Positions 20,390-31,000 of a stretch of DNA of 64,000 nt are shown piece after piece. The stretch comes from Steromphala cineraria. Taxonomy: Eukaryota > Mollusca > Gastropoda > Trochida > Trochidae. Position numbers and translations under genes: made by a program. The stretch is taken from assembly GCA_916613615.1 (NCBI GenBank), contig OU744724.1, forward strand, positions 18,276,171-18,340,170. The letters run 5' to 3'. Each line of letters begins with the position of its first letter. Within the stretch, counting starts at the first letter, position 1. The notes under the pieces are model-generated. The model had not been told where the DNA came from, did no database searches, and saw only the letters and a list, made by a program, of their open reading frames with translations.

Positions 20390-21360
20390 CCTCACCAAAT
20401 TGGGCATTTTCTCATGACCTTGACCTTTGACACGCAAAGTCACACAATCAATAAACACATTTCATTGAGTATAACATTAATGTAATGAAATAAGGTGTTA
20501 AAAGTTAATTTCATCCATTTTCTCCATACATGTTGACCTTGCCATGACCTTCGACAGTTTGTACCCAAAACACAATCATTGAACACTTTTTATTGAGTAT
20601 AACATTCATGTATTGATTGAAAGTGATAAAAGTTAAAATTAAACATTTTCGCTAAACCATGCTTAAGTCATGACCTTGCTGTGACCTTGACCTTTGACGG
20701 ATTGTAGCGAAAACCTTTCCAAATTGTTTTACTTTTCCAAGGATGATATATACCAAGTTAGAGCTTCATAGCACAAAAACTTTTCAAGTTACCGTGTTTA
20801 CAAGGAATTTTGTAGGGACTTTATAACTCGTGACCTTGACCTTTGACCTTGAAAGTGAACATGTCATAATGATTCCCTGGAAGTGTTCACATTTAGACAT
20901 GTTCATGAGTTCTGAAAAAACTAAATGGGGTAAAGTTATACCCAAATTTAGTGCACATTGCAATAACTCATATCTCATGACCTTTGAACTTCAAGGTCAC
21001 ACAATCATTGAACACTTTTTATTGAGTATAACAATCATGTATTGATTAAAAGTGTTCATAGTTAAATTTATGCATTTTCGCAAAAACATGCTAAAGTCAT
21101 GACCTTGCTGTGACCTTGACCTTTGATGGATTGTAGTCAAAACCTTTACAAAATGTTTTACTTTTCCAAGGATGATATATACCAAGTTAGAGCTTCATAG
21201 CACAAAAACTTTCCAAGTTATCGCGTTTACAAGGAATTCTTAGAGTGATTACATAGCTTTTGACCTTGACCTTTGACCTTGAAAATGAACGTGTCAAAAT
21301 CATTCCCCCGAGGTATGAGTAGTAAGTTATTTATAAGAGTTCTGGAAAGCTTAGTGGAAA
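20390..21360 (+). repeat. ~430 bp tandem repeat rich in TGACCTTGACCTTTGAC
   Basis: Two full units and parts of others are seen. For example, the block CATTGAACACTTTTTATTGA recurs near 20576 and 21006, and TTTTACTTTTCCAAGGATGA near 20727 and 21158. Each unit carries two or three clusters of TGACCT direct repeats, which are nuclear-receptor half-sites (AGGTCA) on the minus strand. Confidence 0.8.
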
Positions 21361-21824
21361 AAAGTTATAGCTAGTAGTACGAGTGCGGCGGCGGCGGTGG
21401 AAACTGCTAAATAGCATAATATGAGAACATGCATAGTGGATGATTTCTAGCTTGTTTGGATGACTCAATCTGTTTTAAAGTCCCAAATAAAACTCAAACA
21501 ATTTCTTGAAATGAATGAATAGTTTTAATTAAAATTAAGGCTTCACATTTGAAAAGAGGGTATGAAACATCTATATATATTTAATGTACCTTGCTTGTTA
21601 AAATTAATAACCGTCAACTGAGAAAGGGAAAATATTTGACAATAATGATATGTCATTCACATCATAGTAATACATATTGAACATAAATACAGGTAATAAT
21701 ACCTAAGCACTGGACAATGTGATTCAATACATTTCACAATTTGCAAATTTCTGATACTTATTAAATTTAAACATACCAGTAATTATCTATTGAAAGTAAA
21801 CTTTGATCATTTACATAAACCTTA

Positions 21825-21990
21825 CACTAGCGGATCCAGGGGGGGGGGGGGGGGGGGGTCCAGACCCCCCCCTTTTCAAATCCATGTATAAGGGGTCGTG
21901 GACCTTCTGCCTGCTGGATTGTTATAAAGTTTTTGCTTGGAGCTTCAAAAGTAGCCAGTCAAGGACTGGCGGACGGGCTATATTTTAAAC
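21825..21990. mobile_element. transposon end fragment with G/C homopolymers
   Basis: GCGGATCCAG runs into a stretch of about 19 Gs (21839-21858), then TCCAGACCCCCCCCTTTTC. The downstream block CCAGTCAAGGACTGGCGGAC also occurs, inverted and diverged, at 16441-16475. GCGGATCCAGGG starts are known from hAT-like transposon ends; no matching second end was found. Confidence 0.4.
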
Positions 21991-22132
21991 ACTGGTATCT
22001 CTCATATTTAGCTTCTCCCTCTTTGTCACACGTTTGTTGTTTGAATGTCAAAGTGCCAAATTTGAATGACGTGTCAGTTAGTAATTAAAGTCCGGTCCGC
22101 AAGTCTCTAAGAGTTAAGGAAAGTCTCCAGTA

Positions 22133-22339
22133 TCAAGCGAAAACTGTTTTTGGCAGTGAACGCTTTTTATCATTCGAGCCAGGAAGATGGATTAGTATGG
22201 ACTTATCAGCATCTTCTGTTGTTTCGTAACATTTGATCAAAAGAACATCGTCTTGCAATTTGTAATATTTATCTATTTCATAATTCCACAAATTGGAGAA
22301 ATGTTGCTGAATCAACAATGAATCGGTTACAAATTTCAA
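22133..22339 (-). other. short coding-looking segment, unassigned
   Basis: Sixty-eight minus-strand codons to a stop at 22133-22135 have protein-like content (FVTDSLLIQQHFSNLWNYEI, then YKLQDDVLLIKCYETTEDAD). No ATG start or clear splice acceptor is seen, and a TTAA-flanked MITE begins 31 bases upstream. It may be a remnant of a mobile element or a lost exon. Confidence 0.25.
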
Positions 22340-22370
22340 GATGTTTATACAATTTGACTATGGATGTTAA

Positions 22371-22951
22371 CCCTTACGATGCGGGGCGCGTGATATTTAC
22401 GGGCCAAATATAAAATGGCACGTAAGCCCTCTTGGCGAAATCCGTAACTTTCAGGATAAGGCTATATATTGACTGCAAGCAGTCTTGGCTGCTCCCGGAT
22501 ATAAAATATCAAACCTTTTCTCAAAAATGATTGAGGGTACCCACCTTGCGGCATTCATATCTCACAAACCAATAGAGATAATTCCATAATTTTTACATCA
22601 TCGTGTAGAAGAGAGAATTGTCTTCATTTCCATGTATCATATGTATATCCGCGCACAAAAATAAAGAAGCGGCAAAGCGTTGCGACAAGTGCCGCAAAAA
22701 ATTTGTTTACCTCAAAATGATTGAGGGTACCCACCTTGCGGCATTTATATCTCACTAACCATTAGAGATAATTTTATAATTTTACATCATCGTATAGAAG
22801 AGAGAATTGTCTTTATTTCCATGTATCATATGTATATCCGCGCACAAAAATAAAGAAGCGGTTAATCAGGATATAACGGTGGCTGGCACCGGACAAAACA
22901 ATTCCGCCACGTGGGCTTGTAGAGCAAAAATATATAGCCGCATCGTAAGGG
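22371..22951. mobile_element. 581 bp piggyBac-like MITE (TTAA)
   Basis: TTAA lies at 22367-22370 and 22952-22955, and the terminal inverted repeat CCCTTACGATGCGG is perfect at both ends. Inside, a unit of about 190 bases starting AAAATGATTGAGGGTACCCA is directly repeated (about 22522 and 22712). TTAA duplication and CCC-starting ends match the piggyBac superfamily. It has no transposase frame, so it would depend on one encoded elsewhere. Confidence 0.85.
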
Positions 22952-23902
22952 TTAACGAATGCGAAAAAATTTCCCTTTTCAATGTATAAATTAGGATAAT
23001 TCAGCTCATAGTTAAAACTGTTTTAAAAAATTGTCCTACTTGCTTTAATTTAATTGACTTGGTCATTAAAACAGAAACCCTAATGCTATAACACTTGCTT
23101 GAAGCAAAATATATAAATAGATAATATCTAAAATTTGCTGTCCACTTGAAAGTTTTCTAATTATTTTTTTAAAAAGTGTTCTTATTTAATTGCTATTAAT
23201 AAAGTTCTTTAGAAGATTTGAGTGAAGAGAACATACTCTTGAGCATAAATTGACTTTATGCAAATTAGATTATACTTTCAAAATTGGCCTTGAGTCAAGT
23301 CCTTGAAGGACATTTAGAAGCCGTATTCTTTAACATCTTGCTTTTCTTTTGGTCTTAAATGTTGAATCACCAAAACGATTAAAAACATATTTTTATGGCT
23401 ATTGTTTGTTTACATGATACATAGCGGTAATCAGACTTAAAATTATACAAAAAACAATAGTCTAAATGACACATTCAGTTACTCAAATAGGTTACAATAA
23501 ACGATAAACAGAAAAACAATATGGAAACCTTTTCCTCCTGTACAAAATGAACTAAACTTTCCATTAACAAAATTAAAATATTGAATATCCTTAAATCATT
23601 TATAATGATTCAAAACAAAAGGTTTTTGATAATTAAAATTCACAAAACAAAAGAGTACAGAATTTTAAAAAAAAATATTTATGATATACATCTGAGGACA
23701 GTGTTATATTTATGGAGTATATAAACACACAATCATTCTATGTAATAAGTTTACCAATTCATCAATAACTGGTCAATGTTTCTCAAAATCAACTTAATAA
23801 AAGTGCTGAGACAGTGATGATGTTGATGACCAAAAAGGGGTACACATTAAACAAGTTCATATTCTTTTCAATCAAGACAAATGCTCATACAAACTTCGAA
23901 AC

Positions 23903-24014
23903 AAGATTTTGATTTGGAATACACAGTCCAATATACTGAAGTTGGTTATGAGTTTCTTACTTTTTCTTTAAATAAACCCACAGGAAAAGCTACAGGAGTT
24001 GGACCAGCCAATAA
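23903..24014 (-). pseudogene. degenerate duplicate of the BTB gene's C-terminal codons
   Basis: Just past the stop codon, in the likely 3' UTR, about 100 bases resemble the last 30 codons of the BTB gene. The block AATATACTGAAGTTGGTT occurs at both 23930 and 24048, and in translation both copies contain AGP...PV...PTSVY. The outer copy has a stop inside. It looks like an old tandem duplication across the gene's end. Confidence 0.5.
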
Positions 24015-27000
24015 TTATATTATTTTCCAATCAGGCTTTGAATTTGAATATACTGAAGTTGGTTCTGGGTTCTTCACTGTTCCCATAACCACCGGCAATG
24101 TCACTGGACCAGCTTGTTTGACACAGGCATTGTTGAACATCTGAACAGGCTGTGGAGGTCCCAGCTGTGCAAGTCCTGTCTGATCAGATGAGAGCACAAA
24201 GTCTTCAGAAAGGTGAACAGTCTGGCCATGCTCTGGTCCGCCATTTTTGGTCTGGATGAATCTAATCTGGGGTTGGTTGCCGGGAAGTGGTAGCTTGGGG
24301 ACATTTAAAAGTTGCTGTTGACTTGAATTGACAATATAGCTGGCAGGAACTGCAAGGGGTTGGTTTGGCTGAAGAAGGATTTGTTGATAAAGGGAAGGAA
24401 ACTGGGGCTGCACTACTTGGGGTTGATTTACAACTGGCAACTGGAGAGGTTTTATTGGAATTGGCTCTGTACTTTGCTTTTTCAGCACTGTGGTTTTGGC
24501 TATTTGGCCTCCCGACACAAATGTCTGAACAGAGTTTGTAACTGGAAGTGTTTGTGAGGATGTTGGTTGCTGGATCAGTATAATCTGGTTATTCAGGTTA
24601 TTAGTAACAGAAGTTGGATCTGTTATTTGCATTGGAGAAACCACAGGAAAGTTTGAAGTTTGGAATACCATATTTGGCGTAGAATTGTTAAATTGGGAAC
24701 CAACAGTAGTGGATGTGGACACTTTTGAAAAACTATCAGTCAAATGTGTTTTAGTTACCTGAACTGGAGATGCAGCAGAAAGACTTGTAGTTTGCAAAAT
24801 CAGCCTTGAAAGAGGAGTTTGAGAAACACTTGAGGATGTTGACATACTTGCAGGAACATCACAAGGACCATGTTTTGTTATTTCATTTTGTGACAGCATC
24901 AGGGGAGGATTTTGAACAAACACATTTGGCACAGAATTTTGTGGAACACTTGTTGAATTACTTGTTGAAGTTGACAGTTCTGCAGAGCAATTGCTAGAAG
25001 GCTGAGCAGATGACCCCACAGGACCACTTGCATTTTTTTTTAGAACAGTCTGTGAAAGGTTTTGTAGAATTGTTGAGGCACCCATTGCTGTTCCTGTTGA
25101 CTGAGTTGAAGGAATGCAGGACACTGGTGCTCCTTGATTTAACACAGGAACTTGTAACTGCCCAAATTGCTGGTCAGGCTGGTTAAGGCCAGAAACATAT
25201 GGGATTCCTTCTGTTAATTCCTTTGGTACCATCAGAGTTGTAGACTTGCCATCTGGTAATTGAATCATCACTGGAAGAGCTCTCTTTGAGGTAAATTCAT
25301 CAAACTGTAATGGTGAGGTCACATCAGAGACATTTTGATGAATTCTGGATCTAACGGCAGAACCTCGTTTCTTTTTATTTTCTGGGTTGTTCTTGATTAA
25401 ATTTTCTGGAAACATGACAGTGGTGACATTGCCATCAGGTAGTTTAATCATAATTGGCATAGTGCTACTTGAAGAATGTTTGTTGCTGGATTGCACAGTA
25501 GTAGCTGACGTGGTGTCTGTTGCTGTTGAAATCTGTACAGTTGAACCAAGCATTGTCTGCATTCCTGGTGGATTTTCTTTCAATGGTTCAGACTGGCTTT
25601 GCTTTCCATAACAATAGCTTTGGGGAAAGGAAACCTTGTCTTGAAATAAACCTTTCCCAGGGCCATAATCTAAACATTCTGTATTTTTATGTTTATTTTC
25701 TATTTTTCTTCTTTCCTGACCTATCTCTGGTGTTTCAAGTTTTTTCTTGGGTGATGTTTTTTCAACATGACTATTTGCAAAATTCAAATCTTCAGAGCTT
25801 TCAGGCTCTGTTTTGATGTTTTTTAAGATTTCTTCAAATGGAAGTTCTCTTACATAACTTCCAGCAACTCCTGCTTTGATGTCTTGCTTCAAGGTTGGGC
25901 AGTACTGTTCTCCCTTGTCAACCAGCTGGGATCCTTTGGAAGTTGCATCTGGTGAGAGAGTCTCTTTCTTCAAATCTACTTTCAGCATATCTTCCTTCTC
26001 CATATCTTCTCTTGAAAACTTTATTCTGCTTTCCTGTTCTGCAAATACACTTTTTCTCTTCCTTGATGTAGTTGCATGTTCAAAATGACAGATAGACCCA
26101 TCACTTGTTACTTTCAGTCTTTGTCCAAGTTTTATATTAGGAATTCTTGTCAAGCAAACCATAGCAGGTTTACACAATCTTTTGAACTGATTAATATTAC
26201 TAGAAGGTTTTGATTTATTAGCTTCTGCTTTTGGTTGTGGATACTTCTGATGTTCTCCTAAGAAATGATCATTGGTTCTTTCACCCTCCATTTCACCTGT
26301 AATATCAGTTTCTTGTTTGATGGTTTGCGAAACTGGAAGACCACTCAAACAATTGGAGACTAACAAAAGTTCTTGAGTAGTTTTGGATTTTGGTTTGATT
26401 GGAATCAGTTTCTTTTTTAGAGCATCTATGACATTTAGCGGCGATCCCAATTTCTCTAATGTCTGAATTTTCTTGTTCAATGATTTCTTTGTTGGCGAGA
26501 TGTTGGATGGTGATTTATCAGGAATTTGAACTTTGACAAAACGACTTTCTTGATCAGTTGGCCTGGACATAACTAATGCATACTTCTTGTCAAAAAAGAA
26601 CATACCTTTTTGGCTTTTCGAAGTACCTTCATTGATTGTTTCTCCTTCATTTTGTTCTAAAGATAAAGTTGCAGTTTCAGTTCCTTTGTAAGTTTTATTC
26701 TGTACCTGTTCTTGAAAGGTTCCTTTTGTACTGGTTGTTTCAACTTTTTTATGATGTGGATGGTTATCATCATGTGCTTCATTTATAAATAACCCCAACG
26801 GTTTCAATGAACCATCATAGTTGGTGACAGTCAATGTATTCAGTTCCTTACTACTGTCCAAATTTTCAGAGTTACCTCCCCTTGTTTGATCTGGTCTATT
26901 TGAATGATCTTCAACACTACGGTTCTCACTGTAGTTTGTGACAGTCAATGTTTTCCGTTCCTTACCACTGTTCAAATTTTCAGAGTTACCCCCGCTTGAT

Positions 27001-27473
27001 TGATCTGGTCTATTGGAATGATCTTCAACACTACGGTTCTCACTGTCTCTCTCCTTACTTTCTTTCAATGGATCATCGTTATTGGTAACAGCGGAAATGT
27101 CAGAACCAGATGATGAATCAAAATGGCATAAAGAGGTTCCAATGAACTGGAACAAATCTTTCATTCCAATTTTCTTTAAAGTCTGACTCAAAAGTTTCAG
27201 GTCCTCCATGTTGCTTAAGTTTTCTCCATATAGAAACCGTACCAACAGTCCCAGGGCATATCCCGATACATTCATTAATCTCAGTTTCTTCAAAGAGCCT
27301 TGTTCTGTACATAGATTATAGAAGGACTTGCTTACCGCCACAATTACCAATGAATGCACTTTGAATTCCTTCCAATCTCTCGATATAAGCACAAGGTCGC
27401 ACAAAGTGCCCTTTTTCTGCATCTGCCGTAAACAATGAAACGTAAACATTTCAAGTTCTACGTTGTCTGCCAT
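24015..27473 (-). CDS. BTB/POZ domain protein with long disordered tail
   Basis: One uninterrupted frame of 1152 codons, ATG at 27471-27473, in a single exon. Residues about 10-115 form a BTB/POZ fold: CLRQMQKKGTLCDLVLI, FKVHSLVIVAVSKSFY, then LGLLVRFLYGENL. BTB domains dimerise and often recruit transcription or ubiquitin-ligase partners. The rest is Ser/Thr/Gln/Pro-rich and predicted disordered, with no zinc fingers or Kelch repeats seen. A 37-residue unit (ENRSVEDHSNRPDQ...TLTVTNY) is tandemly duplicated near residues 145-220, and a motif of the type PVMIQLPDGKSTTLMVP occurs twice (about 673 and 733). The last 300 residues are Gln/Pro/Val/Ser-rich, like an activation domain. It may be a nuclear regulator (inference). 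I cannot assign a vertebrate orthologue. It shares its promoter region with the divergent CGRRF1-like gene. Confidence 0.85.
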   Translation of the reverse strand: MADNVELEMFTFHCLRQMQKKGTLCDLVLISRDWKEFKVHSLVIVAVSKSFYNLCTEQGSLKKLRLMNVSGYALGLLVRFLYGENLSNMEDLKLLSQTLKKIGMKDLFQFIGTSLCHFDSSSGSDISAVTNNDDPLKESKERDSENRSVEDHSNRPDQSSGGNSENLNSGKERKTLTVTNYSENRSVEDHSNRPDQTRGGNSENLDSSKELNTLTVTNYDGSLKPLGLFINEAHDDNHPHHKKVETTSTKGTFQEQVQNKTYKGTETATLSLEQNEGETINEGTSKSQKGMFFFDKKYALVMSRPTDQESRFVKVQIPDKSPSNISPTKKSLNKKIQTLEKLGSPLNVIDALKKKLIPIKPKSKTTQELLLVSNCLSGLPVSQTIKQETDITGEMEGERTNDHFLGEHQKYPQPKAEANKSKPSSNINQFKRLCKPAMVCLTRIPNIKLGQRLKVTSDGSICHFEHATTSRKRKSVFAEQESRIKFSREDMEKEDMLKVDLKKETLSPDATSKGSQLVDKGEQYCPTLKQDIKAGVAGSYVRELPFEEILKNIKTEPESSEDLNFANSHVEKTSPKKKLETPEIGQERRKIENKHKNTECLDYGPGKGLFQDKVSFPQSYCYGKQSQSEPLKENPPGMQTMLGSTVQISTATDTTSATTVQSSNKHSSSSTMPIMIKLPDGNVTTVMFPENLIKNNPENKKKRGSAVRSRIHQNVSDVTSPLQFDEFTSKRALPVMIQLPDGKSTTLMVPKELTEGIPYVSGLNQPDQQFGQLQVPVLNQGAPVSCIPSTQSTGTAMGASTILQNLSQTVLKKNASGPVGSSAQPSSNCSAELSTSTSNSTSVPQNSVPNVFVQNPPLMLSQNEITKHGPCDVPASMSTSSSVSQTPLSRLILQTTSLSAASPVQVTKTHLTDSFSKVSTSTTVGSQFNNSTPNMVFQTSNFPVVSPMQITDPTSVTNNLNNQIILIQQPTSSQTLPVTNSVQTFVSGGQIAKTTVLKKQSTEPIPIKPLQLPVVNQPQVVQPQFPSLYQQILLQPNQPLAVPASYIVNSSQQQLLNVPKLPLPGNQPQIRFIQTKNGGPEHGQTVHLSEDFVLSSDQTGLAQLGPPQPVQMFNNACVKQAGPVTLPVVMGTVKNPEPTSVYSNSKPDWKII

Positions 27474-28037
27474 ATTGATTCAATGACAGCCCGAAGGCTG
27501 AGGACGGAAATTTGTACTGGACTGTGACCCTTACCACTTTTCGGCCAATTTTAGACAGGCATTATGCCATGGAGATTGATTGGTCGATCGTCTCTGGTTG
27601 GAAAATTAAACCAATCAAATACATGCGTCTTATCATGTCTGTCATTGGATCAGTTTGAACCAATCACGAAAGAGTTAGGATATGGTAAAAAATAACAAAA
27701 TAACAATTATATCATCAACAAGACATTCCTGTAATAAAAAGGCTTACAGGAGTATATAATGTCAGCATTCAGTGATGGATACGTTGATATCGCTCGTCAA
27801 ATTTTGTTAACCAACATTTTTCCATGTTGTAAGTGTCGGTCCTAGCAAACAGGAAATGAAGAAATAGACCAATCACAGTAGTCGTTACAATAAATAATAT
27901 GTGGGCGTGGCCAACATTGTTTACGTTTACTTCCGGGTTATCAAGACAGGTTCACTTGCAATGAAAACTGATATTGTAGCAGTGTACCATATTCTTTGAA
28001 TCAAAATAGCAGTTATGAAGTTTACAAAAACAACAAT
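27474..28037. promoter_or_regulatory. divergent promoter with multiple CCAAT boxes
   Basis: The 564 bases between the BTB gene (minus) and the CGRRF1-like gene (plus) hold CCAAT or its complement at about 27543, 27578, 27611, 27643, 27659 and 27870, several in the extended form ACCAATCA typical of NF-Y sites. There is no obvious TATA box near either start. A CCAAT-rich, TATA-less region between head-to-head genes is the usual form of a bidirectional promoter. Confidence 0.55.
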
Positions 28038-31000
28038 ATGGACGTTATTGAAATAGTACAAGATGTGTTGTGTTTGACTCTATTCGGAACGGAAATTGTT
28101 GAAATGGCAGATGATCTTTCCCATCTTCTGTTTTCATTTGCAAGTTACTCAAATTTCTATGCAATTGTCACGATACTGTTCTGTTTCATAACAACAGCTG
28201 TTTTGATATTAAGGTGAGCTTAAAGTGCATTATAAGCACATATTAAAATGAATGTATTTATGTTCCCAATTCCATAAAAAAAAATTATTTCATCTATGAT
28301 ATATAAATATATATATAGCTTTGTCAGATCATCCCATACCCTCGTTCCAAAACAACCAGCACCCTCGGCAAATTATAGCATATATATACAATGCATATAT
28401 AACTTTCCCCCAGTATGATAAATCTAGGAAGGTTAAAAGCCACTCTGGATTTTCATGACATATTATTTTAGTAAACCAACTAAATGCCATACATGGTGAA
28501 CATTTCCAAAACATATTTTCATCCCCAAACCAAAAAAACCCTTTTCCATCAAAATATGAATTAGACCATGTATATGCACACAGATGGAGATAATATTGTA
28601 CATGGATAGTCTAATATTATAGCCTTTCAAACACTATGAACGCCTAACTGTTTTTGTGGCTGCTTTAGATAAGATTTAAAACTTACAGTTCATTTATTGC
28701 TGCACACCTTCTACAGTAGAATACAGATATAATAAGCTCCAAGGGACAAAAGAATTTAGTTCGCTATATCCGGTGTTCACTCCTCGCATTTGGTCGCCAT
28801 GCATAGGGCTTTTGAGGGGACTTAAAAAATGTTCACTACATATTTCCAATTGTTCGCTATATCCGAGTTCGCTATATCCGTGTTCTACTGTATATGGTTT
28901 TCGATCATAATTGTGACTCAATACCTTAACATTGCCACTGACAAAACACATGAACTCTTACCTGTAAATAATTTTCCCCCAATCAAAGTACACCAGTGAT
29001 AGAATTTTCAAAATGTTAGGCCAACAACAAATGGAATAGCGTTTTAACTAAATTGTATCTTGAGTCTGGCTCTTTGTAATATTATACAGGAACCTCTTAC
29101 ATTTAATTTATTCCATTTTGTGGCAATCTAAAACTTGAATAACTTTGAATTTGAAACATCTAACACCTACAAATTGTTATTTTTTCATCTAGAATATAGT
29201 AGGCCATATTAATAAGTGCCCCTCCTTTAAATTAAATTAAATTAAATACAGTATGTTATAAAATATTCTGCTGTCAAACATTCATTAATCTATCATGAAT
29301 ACGACTACTGTTGTGTGTAAATTGACTTCAGCAAATTCATGTTCATACAAATTCCCATCTCATGATCTGGGATATAGCCAATCAAATCATTTTCTCTTTG
29401 AATTTTTATTGAGAAGGTCACAATAAAATGATTTGATTGTCTATATCCCAAGTCGGGCTGCGCAAGCGAATCTAACTTCTGAGCCCAGGGTACAGGTTAG
29501 TGGAGTTAGCGTATCCTTCGTACCCTGAGACAGGATGACAAATTCCATGTTACAGAAATGTTGATAATAATGCAGAAACAAATTAAACCGTGTAAGTAGA
29601 TGTACAAAATCTCCTGACATCATTTTGACATGATTTTGTTGCCTAATGCCCAAACATATCTGTAAATCAAGTGATAAATTTTGTCTAGTCTTATGATATT
29701 TTATATATTTCTTCTGATAATCCTATCATATTATCAATTACTTTCTGTCTCTTTCAGATTCAACAATGATCTTCTTCACTTTCAAATGATAGCTCCACCC
29801 ACTCCCAACACAGCTCAGAAGAAGGCAATGATAGGCTACACTAACCCATTCTCTATACAGCTTAAAGATGCAAACTCTGCAAATCTTAAAGGTAATAAAA
29901 CATTTGTCATATTTTCAAAAATAATCAGACTTACTCCAGTATTTTTGTAAACCTGATTATTTCGTTTATGTAAGGCAGGCTTGTATTTAGGCAGGTGTTT
30001 ACATGAAGATTAGACTAACATTTAGTCTCAGAAGTATTTTTTTCAATATTGACAATATTTTAAAACAAATCATGTATTATAACAAAATGGAGCCCAGCCT
30101 AAAGCTGAGCAATCTAGACTTGCAATTCTTTTTAGACTTGGTTGGTCATCAATTAAATATATTTGCTTTAGGGTCTGGATGACAGAATACATGAAGATTT
30201 GAAGAAAGATACTCTGTGTCACTTTAAGGCAGGTGTTTACATGAAGATTTGAAAGATACAATCTTTATGTTGCAGATGGTTTCAGCCTCTGTATATCTAC
30301 CCTGAGTGAGGGCTCGTTGTCCGTGTTCTGGGGTGTCAGTATCAATGTTGTACATGAGGTCCTGCAGTGGCCTGCACAGGCTATCCTTGACCATGCACAG
30401 ACCGGTCAGCTGTTCGACAGGGATACCTTCTTGTTGAGACAAGAAAACTTTGGGTAAACTAGTCAACTACAGTAGAACACAGATATAACAAACTAAAAGG
30501 GACCAAAGAATTTAGTTCGCTATATCCGGTGTTCGCTACTCACGTTTGGCCGCTATGCATATACTGCTTTTGACGGCACTTAAAATTATTTTCACTATAT
30601 CCAATTGTTCGCTATGTCCAAGTTCGCTATATCTGTGTTTTACTGTTTTACATTTGTTCCACCAAAGTATTTTGAAAATATTTTTTATATGATTTACCAT
30701 AACTTATGTAATTTTCATTCATTTGAATATTGTCTATTTCTTAGCTCACTTTCCAGGGAGACTAAAATTTGAGTTTATTCCTAAAAGGAGAAAGCTTTAA
30801 TTTCCCCTATCCAAAATTTTGTCCCCAAAACAAAATTGAATATGACAAATTTCTTCTTTATGTTACAGGCTTAAAAATCATGAAACAAAGGAAATCCACT
30901 TTGACTGTCCCGAGGAAGTATCAGCTCCAAGTTTAGGTTATTCTCCACGGCAACGCTATCCTGTAGTTGTCATAGCAACAGAAACTAGGACTTCGCTAGG

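Noticed and set aside
21839..21858. G-quadruplex regulatory element
   Set aside because: The G-run belongs to a transposon-end-like repeat in intergenic DNA. Nothing ties it to a gene.
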